This document shows, piece after piece, positions 22,340 to 34,475 of a stretch of DNA of 64,000 bases. Each line of letters opens with the position of its first letter. The stretch's first letter is position 1. Location of the stretch: contig JAGPNK010000026.1 in the NCBI GenBank assembly GCA_020746835.1, positions 206,671 to 270,670 on the forward strand, written 5' to 3'. The notes under the pieces are model-generated. The model was not told the DNA's origin, did not search any database, and was given only the letters and a program-made list of their open reading frames with translations. Origin of the DNA: Stachybotrys elegans. Taxonomy: Eukaryota > Ascomycota > Sordariomycetes > Hypocreales > Stachybotryaceae. The position numbers and the translations under genes are program-made.

Positions 22340-23650
22340 ATTTATTCTATATTAAAGTCTAGCCTTTAGCTAATAGTATTTACTTTATTATTTTCTATTT
22401 CTTTTTAATATATTATAATATAATTAAATACTAATATATATTTTATATATTTTAGTTATTAATTATTAAGTTATTAAATTATTATAAAGTAAATAATATT
22501 TTTATAATTAGTATAGATTTAAATTTAGTATTTATTTTTAAATATATAGTATTTAAATTCCTTTATAATATTAATAATTATTAGAAATTCTTTATTATAA
22601 ATTAAATAGTTAAGTTTTAATTTATAAAGTTTATATAAATAAATACTATTAAATATAGTTTATTATTTTTATTTTATTATTTAATTTATATTTTAAAAAT
22701 AAAGTTTAAAATATTAATTTTTAGTTTTACTTTTTTATTAGAGTTAAATATTTTAAATATTAGTTTATTAAAAATATATTTTTTAATATATTTAAATACT
22801 TTTTACTATAGTTTATTCTAATATTAAATAAAGTTATTATTAATAATTTCTTTCTTTATTAAATTTATAAAAGATATAATAATTTTTTTAAAATTTTTAA
22901 AGAATTTTTAATAATAATTAGTAAATTTTAAAAAGCTTATATTTTTTTAATATTAATAAGTTTTTTTTATTTAATAACTATTATAATTTTCTTTAGGTTT
23001 ATTTAAACTTTATTATAAAATATAATATATTTTAAAAACTCTATTTCTTTTATATAAAATTTACTTTTTTTAGTTTTATTAATAAATTTATATTTTTAAA
23101 TAGTTTAAATACTATATATATATATTTTTTATATTTCTTTTTATTATTTAAAAAGATAAGGATATTATTAAAATAGTATATTATAAAGTAATTAAAATAT
23201 TCTTTTAAAATATTATTAATTATTTTTTAAAATAAAGCTAGTATATTAATAAGTTTAAAGAGTATTACTAAGTATTTAAATAGTCTATACTTTATTTAAA
23301 ATACTATTTTCTATTTATTTTCTTTTTAATTTAAATAAAGTTATAGACTTCTTTAAGGTTTAGAGCTATAAATATTTTTTTTATATTATTAGTTTTTTAT
23401 TTTATTAATTAGTAAAAGTAATATTTAGTCCTTTAGTATAATTTTATTAAGTTATTAATAGTTAACTATAAGTTATAGTTTACTATTTTCTTTAGTAATT
23501 ATAAAAGTACTATTACTATTATTAGTTTAATAGTATTATTTATTTAAATAAAGTACACTTATTACTTTATTATTTATATTTATTATATAACCCTTTATAT
23601 ATAAAAACTAAATAATCTCCTTGCTTTATTTTAAAGGTATTATTAACTTT
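22340..23650 (-). mobile_element. Ty3/Gypsy retrotransposon pol relic (RT and RNase H), RIP-mutated
   Basis: Read on the minus strand, decayed peptide segments line up with Gypsy pol in order. Around 23.4-23.3 kb NLKEVYNFI, and YLN further on, match the RT DLKEAYNLI...FEY block. At about 23155-23180 YFNNILIFL stands where YLDDILIFS is expected, both catalytic Asp codons (GAY) having become Asn (AAY). At about 23.0 kb EIEFLKYII matches the VxFLGxxI block. At 22537-22610 NYLIYNKEFLIIINIIKEFK matches the RNase H NYEIYDKELLAIV...KEWRHYL segment. At 22346-22389 the KADALSRRLDFNIE-like boundary appears with a stop at an Arg codon. Many stops sit at Arg/Gln positions. Integrase and LTR limits were not resolved. 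It is not capable of coding. Confidence 0.8.
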
Positions 23651-25959
23651 TTCTTTTTCTTTATATTTTATTATCTAACTGCTTTTTATTTCCTTACTAT
23701 TAAGTAAGTATAGCTATTTCCTTACTATTATACTACTACTATTATATTTTACTAAAGTAATACCTTTACCTTACTAAGCTATTATAAATATCCCTTACTT
23801 ATTATTTAGTTTCTAGATTTTAATTATACTATCTATAATAGATAAGAAACTTTTCTATTTATATAAATTAAAGCTATTTAACTTTATTTTTAAAGGCTTG
23901 ATTTTAGTAGGCTTTTTAATAATATATTTTACTATTCTTACTATATTAATTATTACTTTATCTTTCTAAATAATATTTAATTATAACCTAAACTTCCCTA
24001 GGCACTAGTATACTTCTATCTCTCTTATATATAGAAAAGGCCTTCTATAATAAACTTAATTAAATAGAAAATACTATAGTAGTTTATTTAGTATAATATA
24101 GCCTTAAATAAAATAAAAAGACTAAGAGAACTAATAGTAAAAAAGGGATTATATAATCCTTCTCTATTTTATATTAGCTTATAAGGAGTTAAAGATAGTA
24201 ACTAGTTAGTATTTAATAGTTTACTAATTTAAACTATTCCTTTATAAAAGAACTTTTAAACTCTAGAGAATAAGTCATTAGTAAATAGTTAGCTAGTTAT
24301 CTCTAGTAGTAAAATTATCCCTTTCTCTTTTTATTTAATATAGTTTTTAACTTATTTTAGCTTTAAAAGAATTTAAAGACTATAAATAAATAATATATTT
24401 AAGTATATTCTTTAGCTTTATTCTTAGCTTTATTAGTTTAAAACCTAAAGTTTCTAGTAAAGAATAGTTTAATCTAAACTTAAAATAGCTTTTATATTAA
24501 ATTAAAGCCTTATAAATAACCTATATAGCCTAGTAATAATCTAGCTAATATAGTAAGTTAATAGAGACTTAATTATTAAAGAAGCCTTATTAAAGAATAA
24601 AGTATCCCTTATGGATAAAGCTTTAAAATAAGAATAAATACCTAGGTATATATTTATATTTACTTTATACTTCTCTTTAAAAGCTATAATTTTAATAGAA
24701 ATATTAACTATTTCTTTTAATTAGAATATTTATAATTAGCTTTAATAGCTAAACCTTTTTTAATTCTATTTAAATAAAACCCTTATTTATTTAATAATAG
24801 AAACTAAAAGTATAAGTTATAAATAAACTCCTTTATTATTTTAAGCTTTAACTTACTTTTAATAAGAATTTAATTCTAATTTTAAGTAATAATAAATTAA
24901 ATTATAATAATTTAATTAGTATTTAGTCTAGCTTATTTTACTATTAATTAAATAGTTACTTATAGATAAGTAAGAGTATAATCTATTTACTAGTTTTAGT
25001 AATTTAAATATATAAGGTTTTTATTTTTACTTAGCTAGCTATATTAATATATTCTAATAGAAAAGATTTTAAAAACTTCTATTTCTATTACTAATAAAGG
25101 CAAACCTATTTAAGCTATTATATTAGATAATATAGGGCTAAATAGATAATTTATATTAAGTTTAGAGTAAACCCTAGGCATGCCTAGTTCTTTTAAGGCT
25201 CCTTCTCTTTCTTCTATACTAAAGGAACTAATATTACTATTTAATATATTCTATTAATCTAGTAGTTCTCTTAAACTATTAGAGGAAATATTTAATTCTA
25301 TTATATATAGTTCTTAATCTCTATATAATATAATTCTATACTAGCTTTAAGAAAATATAAAAATATATTAATATAGAATATACTAATTGCCTGCCTTATA
25401 ATATATAATAGATTTTATTTTTACCTAATAATAAATAATAGTTACTTAGATTTAAATTTTAATTTTCTAAATATACTAGGCTTTACTATATATTAGATTA
25501 TAAAAGCTAATATAAAAGTAATAATAATAATTACTAATTATATTTAGTTAGATTAAGGCTTTAATAAAGGACTTTAGTTTATTATATAAGTTATAGTATA
25601 GCGATTTTAGAAATAGATTCTAGTAATAAAAAGAAGTATTATAGTAAGTAATATTAAACTATATTATATATATAAAGAACTCTAGATAATAGCTCTTATT
25701 AGCCTTTTAATAGCAAAAGTAACCTAAATTAAACTATTTATTAACTATAATATTAAGGTTACTATAATACTCTATTTAATATAAGTAAAGTTAATATAGA
25801 TAATAATAGTAATAGTATTTATTTACTGTCTTTTTAACTTACTAAGTATTAAAAGGCTAGCTCTATTACTATATTTACTACTTATAAAAGATCTACTAAA
25901 TAGAAATATTACTAGAATACTTTTACTTTATTATAAAGCTAACTAGTAATAAGTCTATA

Positions 25960-27377
25960 ATAAGGAAAAGAATATATAATATAGAGTATAAGTAGTAAAG
26001 AATAAATAAATAGTAGAGATAGTATTTAGTGCTTTAGTAATTAATATAGTTATAAATAGTAAAGAGAAATAATAATAAGGCTATTATTAGGCTGTTTATA
26101 TAGAATAGCTAACTAGTTAAATAACCGAGCTATAGGTAGCTATAATATTATAAGCCATACTGAGCTTATATATAGGTATATAATATAATAAAATATTAAG
26201 CTAGCCTTTAAAATAGATATATATACTAGACTAATAGTGCCTAACTAGAAAGCTTTAGTTAACTTATTAAATAAATACTAACTAACTAAATAAAGTTATA
26301 CTATAGAAGCCTTATTATAATTTATACCTAAATAAAAAGTATTATAATACTAATAGAAAGCTTTAACTAAGCTAGAAAAGCCTATAACTATAACTATATA
26401 AAGTTACTATTACTTTAAACTACTAATAGAGAAAAGTTTAATTTACCTTACCTATAGCTATATAAAGCCCTTAAGCCCCTAGCTTAAAAAGGATAAATTT
26501 ATTATTTATATTCTACTATTTACTTATACCTTATAGTTAAAATATAAGTAAATAATACCTATATCTATAATAATATAACTATATTAAAGGGATTAAATCC
26601 CCTTATTAAAGCTACTTTAGTAGCTATAGTAGCCTTAGCTATTACTACTACTAATACTAGTAAAATTATTTATAAAGTAAGTTACTTTAAGAGATTTAAT
26701 AATAGTATTACTAATAGTTTAGAAATAGAATAACTTCTACTATTTCCCTTTCTTTAGAGTCCTAGAGCTATATAAGAAATAATAAAGCAAAAAGAATAAA
26801 AAGGCTTAACTTACTAATAATAAGTCCCTTAGTAGCTAAATTAAACTAATAAAAGAGAAATAGCTATAGAGCTATAGAGATATATAGCTTACTTTAAAAG
26901 CTAGAAATAGTTAGAGTTACTCTAAGAGAGCTTTCCTTAGTTTAGCTTGGTTTTTTAATATAAGTTTTTAATTAGTTTTTTAGTTTAATTATTAAATTAA
27001 TTACTTTTACTACTAAATTATATACTTAATGCCTCTATAATATAACATTTAATTAAATGCTAATACTATTATAAAGAGAATAAACTATAGTAGCTAAAGT
27101 ATAAGTAATATATTAGAAGCTATAGTTATATATGGAAGCTAAGAGTATATAATGTATTAGAAGCTATAGTTATATATAGAAGCTATACGGCTATAAAGAA
27201 GCTATAGCTATATAAGAAAGCTAATATATAATATAAAGGAGCCATAGAGGAAGATACTATATAATATAAGGAACCTACTTAGTTAGTAATAGTATATAGA
27301 AATGGGTCTAGGGTAAGCTAGAAAAGATAGTAAAAAAAAACCAATGTAAGCCTTTTAAACCTTATACTCGGGAGGGG
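25960..27377 (-). repeat. Long copy 1 of fixed-end repeat family (~1.4 kb)
   Basis: Runs on the plus strand from TAAGGAAAAGAATATATAAT to CTTATACTCGGGAGGGG. It is flanked by the identical 13 bp TAATAAGTCTATA at 25947-25959 and 27378-27390. No ORF is visible. Near 27.1-27.25 kb are internal subrepeats of GAAGCTATAGTTATATAT. It shares its end sequence with all shorter copies. Confidence 0.8.
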
Positions 27378-28410
27378 TAATAAGTCTATATTATATACCT
27401 AGTCTATTATTCTTTTTAAATAGTAATAATAAAGTATAAATATAAATACCTATTATAAAGTTTAAGGAATAGCTATTTAAAGAAGCTATTTTAAAATAAA
27501 TTACTATAAATGGCTTAGTTACCTTCTAGTTATAGTTTATTTAGGAACTCTATAAGAATAAAAAGACTAATATAAATTAAGCCTTAATTAAAGCCTTATT
27601 ACTTATAAATAAAATTATTAAAAGGTAAGGCCTAATAGAAACTTTTACCCTTAATAAAGATTCTTTATTTATTAAGTTAAAGAATTAGGGATTAATATAG
27701 AAGAATATCTATATATAATATATAAAAGAATTTCCTAAGTAAATAATAGGCACTCTATAAGTTTAATACTATATAAAGCTAAAGAGTTAATAAGATTAAA
27801 CTAGCTATTAGTAAAAGTAAAACTAATTTTAATTTTACTATATATCTTTACTATAATTCTATTTACTATTTCCTTAGGGGAAAAATAATATCTTTTCTTT
27901 AGTTAGAATTAATATTTCAATTTATAATATATTAAGCCTAATGCTTTACTATAGTTATATTATTAAATTATAATAATAGAATAGTTTAATAAATAACTTA
28001 ATTATAGTCTTATTAGAATCTTTAACCTTCTCTACTATTTCCTTTTTAATAGTAGTAAGATAATTTTAAAGTATCTTTTTATTATTATAGAGTTTTTTTA
28101 TTATTAAGTCCTTTTTAATAACTAGCTAGACTTACTCTAGTTATTCTTCTAACTAGATACAAGGTATATAAATAATATAGAAGCAATACTAAATAACAAA
28201 TGCTTTATTATAAAATATAGTTAGCTATAGAGACTTTTCTTTTAAAGCCATTAAGCTTCTTAATCCTAGAATACATATATAATATAATTAATAGTATAGA
28301 ATAAATAACAATATACTATTCTACTAGCCTAGACTTAAACAAGTATAGATATTATTATTCTATTTCTAATTCTCCTTTAATAACTAGAGGCAGTTATGGA
28401 TTGTAAAGTT

Positions 28411-28923
28411 CTACTCTTTCATTACCTTATATACCAGGAGGAGGCCTAAAATCAGGAGTAGGATGCAGGATATCACAACTGCTATAATAGCGAGCTAGAG
28501 TGCTGCTTATACCTAACTAACCCTGCTGTCTTCTCCGACTGGTATAATAACCTGCAGTCCACTTAGAATAACTGATATAATACCGATTACGAATAGGAGC
28601 GGCCTGTAAAAGCGTGTAAAACGTGCCCTATACTAGTGCTAGACCCTCTGGAAGTGTGACTTGATGAGAAGCGGGGCGTACAAGTTGAGCCGCGTCAGGC
28701 GGATCTCCCTGTATGTGTATCGCAGGGAGACGTTTCGGTCTGTGGTGTCTCCCAGGTGATGTCTGGCGGAACGAGGCAGAGGCTAGATGAGCATTTGAGC
28801 GGCAATCGAGAACACCACAGAGACAGTAACGGCTGACACGACAGAGGCACGCGGAACAGCAATGAACATAGCGATAGCGGGAACGATCATCGTCAGGCAA
28901 GGCATGACAATCACGGCAGCGGG
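28411..28923 (-). pseudogene. RIP-inactivated fungal membrane-protein gene remnant
   Basis: The minus-strand frame from 28923 encodes a hydrophobic start (VIVMPCLTMIVPAIAMFIAV), then RYTYREIRLTRLNLYAPLL, SHFQRV, RFTRFYRPLLFVIGIISVIL, SGLQVIIPV and a last helix LAIIAVVISCILLLILGLLL. The YTYGEIRLxRLN motif followed by two TM helices resembles C-terminal parts of a large fungal membrane family (DUF6601-like; name tentative). Six in-frame stops interrupt it: one after QMLI, two in RV-H-Y, and three after RVS. All six are TAG or TAA where CAG/CAA (Gln) would fit, that is C-to-T changes at CpA. The N-terminal part of the gene was not found upstream. It sits at the edge of AT island 1. Confidence 0.65.
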
Positions 28924-29181
28924 ACAAAAAAAGGCTGACTAGTATCTAGTTAACTTGCTTGTGCATCGTCGCGCCGAAAGTGCGATGAAGGCCAACTATA
29001 CAGCAGCAGAGCTCCATATCTTCCCATTGATCAAACCTAAAGTCATACGACTGGACTAGTTACTAGCTTGTGGCTCTTATATCTGTACACCAGGATACCT
29101 TCACGAAGTGGCTCATCATATTCCACTTGTGACCATAATTAGCCCCATGTGCAATCGGGGTGCTAGAGCTTGTGTGGCATC
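28924..29181. other. Intergenic region
   Basis: 258 bp between the broken membrane gene and the stop of the STAND-domain gene; nothing recognised. Confidence 0.4.
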
Positions 29182-30505
29182 TTATTGCTCTCGATAGCTG
29201 TTGGGGGGTGTCATGCCTTTAGCAAGCATAAATCCTGGGCCGTGTCGATCGCCAAACGGTGACTTGGGGCTAGCTGGTACAGCGTCATCGCCTGTCATGG
29301 ACGCTATGTGCTTGTTATCGTGATCCACGTAACTGTTCTGGTGTATGGCAATACTTTTGAAATCTCGTGACACTTGTTGAAGAGAGATTTCGCCAAAATG
29401 TCCACCAGCCTGTTTTTGCCTATTTCCGGTCCCATGATTCTTGCCATTGAGCGGGCGGCCATCTGTGGAAACCATGAACTGAATCGTGTCATCGCCTTCT
29501 GCATGGTTTTCGATGTTGCTGATTTTTGACTCAACGTAGGCATCAACATCTGAGCAGAACGCCAGGCACCGTCGCAGTGTCTTGGCTTCGTCTTGAAGTT
29601 TTGTAAACGAGGCCTGATCTTCCGCTGATGGCCCATCTAAACCAGTACTTAAACGCTCGCCAACCTTTTTCTTGTGTTCTTCAAGGTTGGCTAATGTGAA
29701 ACGCATATGATGCATACAGCCCTCAAGCCCTTCGGCGAACAGCATTCCAGAAGCCGAGTCTGGATCTTGGCTCTTCTGAAAATCAGTCTGGATCTGTTCC
29801 ATTTGGCCCGCAATGGTCATGCAGAACTGAAGTGCCTTCTCTGTGCTGAGTCGTTCTTTCTCCATATAGCTTCGAGTAACAGCATCGTGATTCGGTCCAC
29901 CAATAGCACGAGGAGTAAAGGATTCAAGCTTCTGTAATATATCTTCGAGGTGTGTCTCTAAATCAATTGTCGAAGTCGCAATGGAGTCCCTGCAGGCCTG
30001 TATAGCTTCAACGCTAACATTAGATGCACGGCTAGTTGAGCAAGAGGGTTAGTGAGACTGATTAAGCGAGGCGGTTGGGTACATACAGATTCGCGAAGCT
30101 AAGTGCAACAGTGATAGTCGACTTATATCCGATTAATTGCTGCCGAAAGCCTTCAATACCATCGCCACCGCTACATTTCAGCTTGAGCCAATCGCGGAAG
30201 CTCGCGCGATCAAGGCCAGACTGGGAATAGTAGGTACGGAGCTCCGTTGTAACGTCATCACAGGCTTGTTTGCACTGTTCTAGCGTTAAGCGAACGGCAG
30301 CAAGGTCCACGTCGAGACCAAGATCGCCTGTTTCTGAGAGTCTCTGCAAAACCAGAGTTAGGCCTGATAGCTCTGTCAAGAGCTCGCGGACCTGACGGGG
30401 TAGGGTTTTGAAGGACTGAATCTCATCGCGTAGTTTGCTGCCAGACTTGAAGGCGAAAGTCGCCAATGCAACAATACCCGAGGTTACTCCGATAACCTCA
30501 GCCAT
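29182..30505 (-). CDS. Fungal STAND N-terminal (Helo-like) domain protein without NTPase domain
   Basis: Two exons (30505-30087 and 30031-29182) with a 55 bp intron (GTATGT donor, CACTAACC branch point) give 422 aa. The N-terminus MAEVIGVTSGIVALATFAFK, followed by SFKTLPRQVRELLTELSGL and LEQCKQACDDV, matches the fungal N-terminal domain of STAND proteins (Pfam Helo_like_N, often annotated as azaphilone pigment cluster protein L N-terminal domain). These helical domains sit at the front of NLR-type receptors in heterokaryon incompatibility and programmed cell death. Here no NACHT or NB-ARC domain and no repeats follow: the remainder is helical (MEKERLSTEKALQFCM...) with a polar tail ending SYREQ. 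Standalone forms are common in fungi. The frame is intact despite lying between RIP islands. Confidence 0.8.
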
Positions 30506-30720
30506 CGAATGTAAAGTATGAGAGGACTTGACGAATTGAGGAGACGAAGAATCAGGTACACCCCAAGGTTGGTGGCCATACATATATGTCATAGCATTGT
30601 GCGGGGTTGCACGGATGTCCCATAAATAACTTGACGCAGCTGAGACTGTTAGCGCCGAAAGTCCCAGGCTATACCATATTAAGGTTGGTATCACAGTGTT
30701 TCTCCACAGGTAGATTTCAC

Positions 30721-31050
30721 TTACCGCGCGCTACTGCCACGATGTGATAACGTGTTAAAGATTGCATCAGGCCCTCTCATGCTAGCAGGTCGATCTCCTT
30801 CGCGTTGCCATCGATCAATGTCTTGCTGGAGTTTCGTGATCCTTCGTTATTTCTTTTCCCACTGATGGCATATGCTGCACACTTTAGGTTTCTCGTTCGT
30901 GGCAAAGATCAGTTTCAGCCCACATGTTTCTCCAATCCTATACTCCCATTGACATTGTAGTTGAAAACTGGCCCATTTCCAATATCCACATCTCCAGCGT
31001 GTTTGGTGATAGAAGCACATGTCTATTAATAACTTCTTATATCTTTGCAT
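30721..31050 (-). pseudogene. Small Cys-rich (possible zinc-binding) protein broken by a nonsense codon
   Basis: Starting at the ATG at 31050 the frame reads MQRYKKLLIDMCFYHQTRWR, then CGYWKWASFQLQCQWEYR, IGETCGLKLIF and KVCSICHQWEKK before TAA at 30849-30847. The same frame continues with RRITKLQQDIDRWQREGDRP and runs to a natural-looking stop at 30723-30721. The cysteine pattern (C...C...C...CxxC) fits a small zinc-binding module, and the CGxW...GETCGLKL...CxxC layout with a charged helical tail is seen in short uncharacterised fungal proteins. The TAA is most simply a Gln codon with C changed to T. An alternative start at the internal Met of MCFYHQ is possible. Confidence 0.55.
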
Positions 31051-31500
31051 GGCGGAGATAGGAGCTACTGTGGTATTTAATAACACCAAAGTAAACTTAG
31101 GCACTACTGTTAGAGTAATTGCTGCATAGCGATTGGATACCGAGGGAACGGAATCACTGTGATAGGATCATGTGCAGCAGGTATGCTGACCAACATAATG
31201 GGTCCATTTCCCACACAGTGCGTATCATAAGTAGGAAGAGCTACAATTGGATCTCGTATAGCATCGTAGAAGTCCAGAAGTGGACAAGCCAGTACCTACA
31301 ACTTTCCTAACCTCGCACTGTAGAAGCCACATTGCGGTCTTGTGGTCCATGCGAAAAGGGCATTTACTTCATAAATTGCCCACAAAAAATCGCTCGCAAC
31401 TGCAATGGAGAACGTTACATTTCGACGAGGGAGCCATTATAGCACTGGATAGGGATTGCTAACACTACGCGCCCTGGCAGAGCTATACATCAACCTTAGC
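31051..31500. other. Non-coding transition to AT island 2
   Basis: About 450 bp of intermediate composition. No recognised gene; base composition falls sharply after about 31.5 kb. Confidence 0.4.
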
Positions 31501-33215
31501 GTTTCATAATAGTAACTCTATAAATCCATTTCTGGCTTTTTTTATATAAGTGCTAAATTTAGATTACCACTAGCTAGGCTGTACTAGCTAGACATTTATA
31601 ACCCTTAATTTAAACGCTTAATCCTTTAATTCTAGAGCTAGATGTTTAGCGCTTATATTAAATCATATACCTTTATAAGTATATACAGTTAGTTAAGGGT
31701 ATAGCAGTGACTAATAGTTTAATGTAGGGCAGATAAAACGTATATTTCAAATGATAAAGCTCGGTAGCTAGGCAAGGTAGGGCAGCTATAACTAACTGCA
31801 GGCAGTTAGCTATATTATTAGTTAATTAATTCACACTCTGCCTTTAGAATTAACCATCTATATTAACCTTTACTAAATCTACCATAAGAATCTAGCTAAT
31901 ATACCTCTATACTAGCCATTTATAAGTATTAAGAATGGTTAAATAATATAGCTATTTATTCTTATCTATAAATCCTATAAATCCTATAAAATGCCTATAC
32001 CTAAATAAGCCCTAGACTACTATTATATAAACCCTAAAGAAGTATAAACTTAACTATTCCTTAGTTTCTCTCTTTTAGTTTTAGAATAATTTCTTATAAC
32101 TAGTTTTAATTAAAAATACACTATAAAAGCTAGATTATTATAATAGTATAAGTAATTATTAAAACTAAGTCTATACTATAAATTAATAGTATAATATATA
32201 TAGCGCTTTATTAATAGTATATAGAATCCCTATATAAAAAGTTCTCTTTTAGTTACCTTTAATAAATTAAATATAGTTTAAACTCACTATTAAATATAGT
32301 AGTTTAAATTTAAAGAATTTTAAAGAAGTATAAATTCCTTTTAAATATTATAGTTATTTATAACTAATATATAAATAGTATTATTCTTTAAGTAATTTTA
32401 AAATAAACTTAAGCTAGTTAAGTTTTAATTACTATAAATAAGAATTATAATTAATACTAAGGAGTAATATAATATTTAATACTATAATAATAAAAAATAT
32501 AAAGCTATATAACTATACTTTTTAGTAATACTTAACTAATTATTATATATTTCCTTTTAATTATAAATACTCTAATAAAGATAAAGTTTCTAAACTTAAG
32601 AATATAATAAAATTAAAAAAGTACTTAAATAGCTTAGAAAATCCTTATTACTTAGTTAATTTTCTAAAGAAGAGTTTAAATGGTTTAAATATATAAATAC
32701 TTATATAATAAAAGAGAGCTAAATAATTATAACTATAATTTTAATTATTAAAGGAAATACTAGTAATTTAAAGAGTATTATAAGTAATATTATATTTTTA
32801 AACCTTAACTATTTAACTAATAGATTACTTATTTATATTAAATTAGATTTATTCTATAATATTTAGTTAAAATAGTTAAAAAAAAGTTTAAAAAGTACTT
32901 AGTAACTTTATTATTCCTTTAACTTAAAATAATTTACTAATAGTACTAAATAACTTTCTAAAGGTTAAAAGACTAAATAGCTCTTTATTTATAATAACTT
33001 AGTAAGTAACTTATAATATAACTCTTAGCTTCTAAACACTTTATACTCTCTAGTTATATAGAATTAATAATTAAAACTATAATACTAAGACTTATATACT
33101 TATATAAAGATACTATAGAAATACTTTAAAGGCTTATATAAGCTATTTTATTTTACTATTAACTTTTAAAATACTATCTAGCTATATTATAATATAATTA
33201 AAGGGTTAATTTATA

Positions 33216-33327
33216 ATAAGGAAAAGAGTATATAGTATAGAGTATAAGTAATAAAGAGTAAATAAATAGTAAAGATAGTGCCTAGTACCCTAGTAACTAA
33301 TATAGTTATAAATAGTAAAGAGAAAGA
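33216..33327 (-). repeat. Truncated copy of fixed-end repeat family (112 bp)
   Basis: Flanked by GTTAATTTATA at 33205-33215 and 33328-33338. The match extends a further five bases (ATAAG) that also start the element. Confidence 0.75.
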
Positions 33328-34019
33328 GTTAATTTATAATAAGTAATACTAATACATTTTAATAAAAAGCTACTATATATTATAATAGTAAGGACTAAGC
33401 TAAATTATAATAAAATTAAACTATTATATAAATAAATAAAATTATATTTATACTAGTTATTACTTAATTATTATATACTAGTATACTTTTAAATAATATA
33501 TTTAAAACTACTAGTTATATTATAAATAATAAACTTAGTCTAACTTTATATTAAACTATAAATATATTTAAAAATGAAATATTTCTTAAATTTATATATT
33601 TACTTAAGTATTTACACTCTTTAAAAAAGTATAATTCTATTATAAATATATATAGTTAAAATCTAAAAGAAAAGAAGTTATTATATAGAATAAAGCTAAA
33701 TATATTAAACTAGAATAGTTAGTATTATATAAAATTATAAACTAAATATAAAAAATAGAAGTTAGTAAAGATAAACTAATTGTTTTAATAGTAACTTCTA
33801 TTTTTTAAACTTAAAATAACTTACTTATAGTTATAATAATATATAAGCCATTTAGAAAATTAAAAGGCCTAGAGGTTTAATATAGTATAATATAATTTAA
33901 ATAACTTATAGGTTTTAATTAGTCTAACTATAGTCCTTAGATTAATAATATTAAAAGGGGGATTATATATTACTTAGTTAATATAAGCTTTTTATAATAA
34001 TAAACTCTATAATATATAC

Positions 34020-34320
34020 CTTTATAATAATAATAAGCCTAGTAATAAAAAGGGCCTAATAATACTTATAAAGGCTTCTATAATAGTAAAGACTTTTAAA
34101 ATAATAAAGACTTTTATAACTATAAAGGCTTTTATAATAATAAAAATACTTATAATAGTAAAGACCTTTAAAATAATAAAGGCTTCTATAATAATAAAGC
34201 CTTTCTATAATAGTAAAGCCTCTTTATAATAGTAAAGTCTCTTTATAATAGTAAAGGGCCTTTATAATAATAAAGATATATATAATAGTAAAGGTCTTTA
34301 TAATAATAAATATTTCTAAA
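34020..34320 (+). mobile_element. Decayed retrotransposon gag tail with tandem Gly-Phe-Tyr-Asn repeats
   Basis: About fifteen imperfect 18-21 bp units of the form GGCTTYTATAATARTAAA. In the plus frame they read GFYNSKDF, DFYNYKGFYNNK and so on, with stops where Gln or Arg would fit. Such low-complexity GF/NN repeats resemble the nucleocapsid-side tail of fungal Ty1/copia-type gag. Upstream, around 32.6 kb, the same strand reads LENPYYLVNFLKKSLNGLN. No pol follows. Family assignment is inference. Confidence 0.45.
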
Positions 34321-34440
34321 ATAGAAAATAGCCTCCTAATTAAAAATAAATCTATAATAGTAATAGCCTTAAGTAATCTTAACTCTTTTAATAAAGAAAA
34401 ACCTAGTAAATAAACTAAGTAATTATAATTATATTTTATC

Positions 34441-34475
34441 CCCCCTAAGTATAGGGCAAAGGCTACTTAAGGGGG
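34441..34475. repeat. GC-rich hairpin after gag tail
   Basis: CCCCCTAAGTA and TACTTAAGGGGG form a near-perfect inverted repeat around a 12-base spacer. The right arm (AAGGGGG) could be a polypurine tract next to an LTR starting TGTTCCC at 34485. This is much more GC-rich than its surroundings. Confidence 0.4.

Larger units (their letters stand above)
19118..28410. repeat. RIP-degraded AT-rich island 1
   Basis: Extremely AT-rich DNA with C kept almost only before T or C and G almost only after A or G. For example 20041-20100 contains no CA, TG or CG. This is the dinucleotide pattern left by RIP. Within it are a reversed Ty3/Gypsy pol relic (about 22.3-23.6 kb), small copies of the fixed-end repeat family and one long copy at 25960-27377. 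No intact gene was found. Degradation is milder from about 23.6 kb onward. Confidence 0.9.

Noticed and set aside
25960..27377. Long repeat copies as solo LTRs
   Set aside because: Flanking duplications are 12-17 bp rather than 4-6 bp, ends are not TG...CA even allowing for RIP, and truncated copies share only one end.
28628..28927. 99-codon minus-strand frame rich in Cys and Arg
   Set aside because: It overlaps the membrane-protein relic in a different frame; the relic frame shows TM helices and a conserved motif, this one does not.
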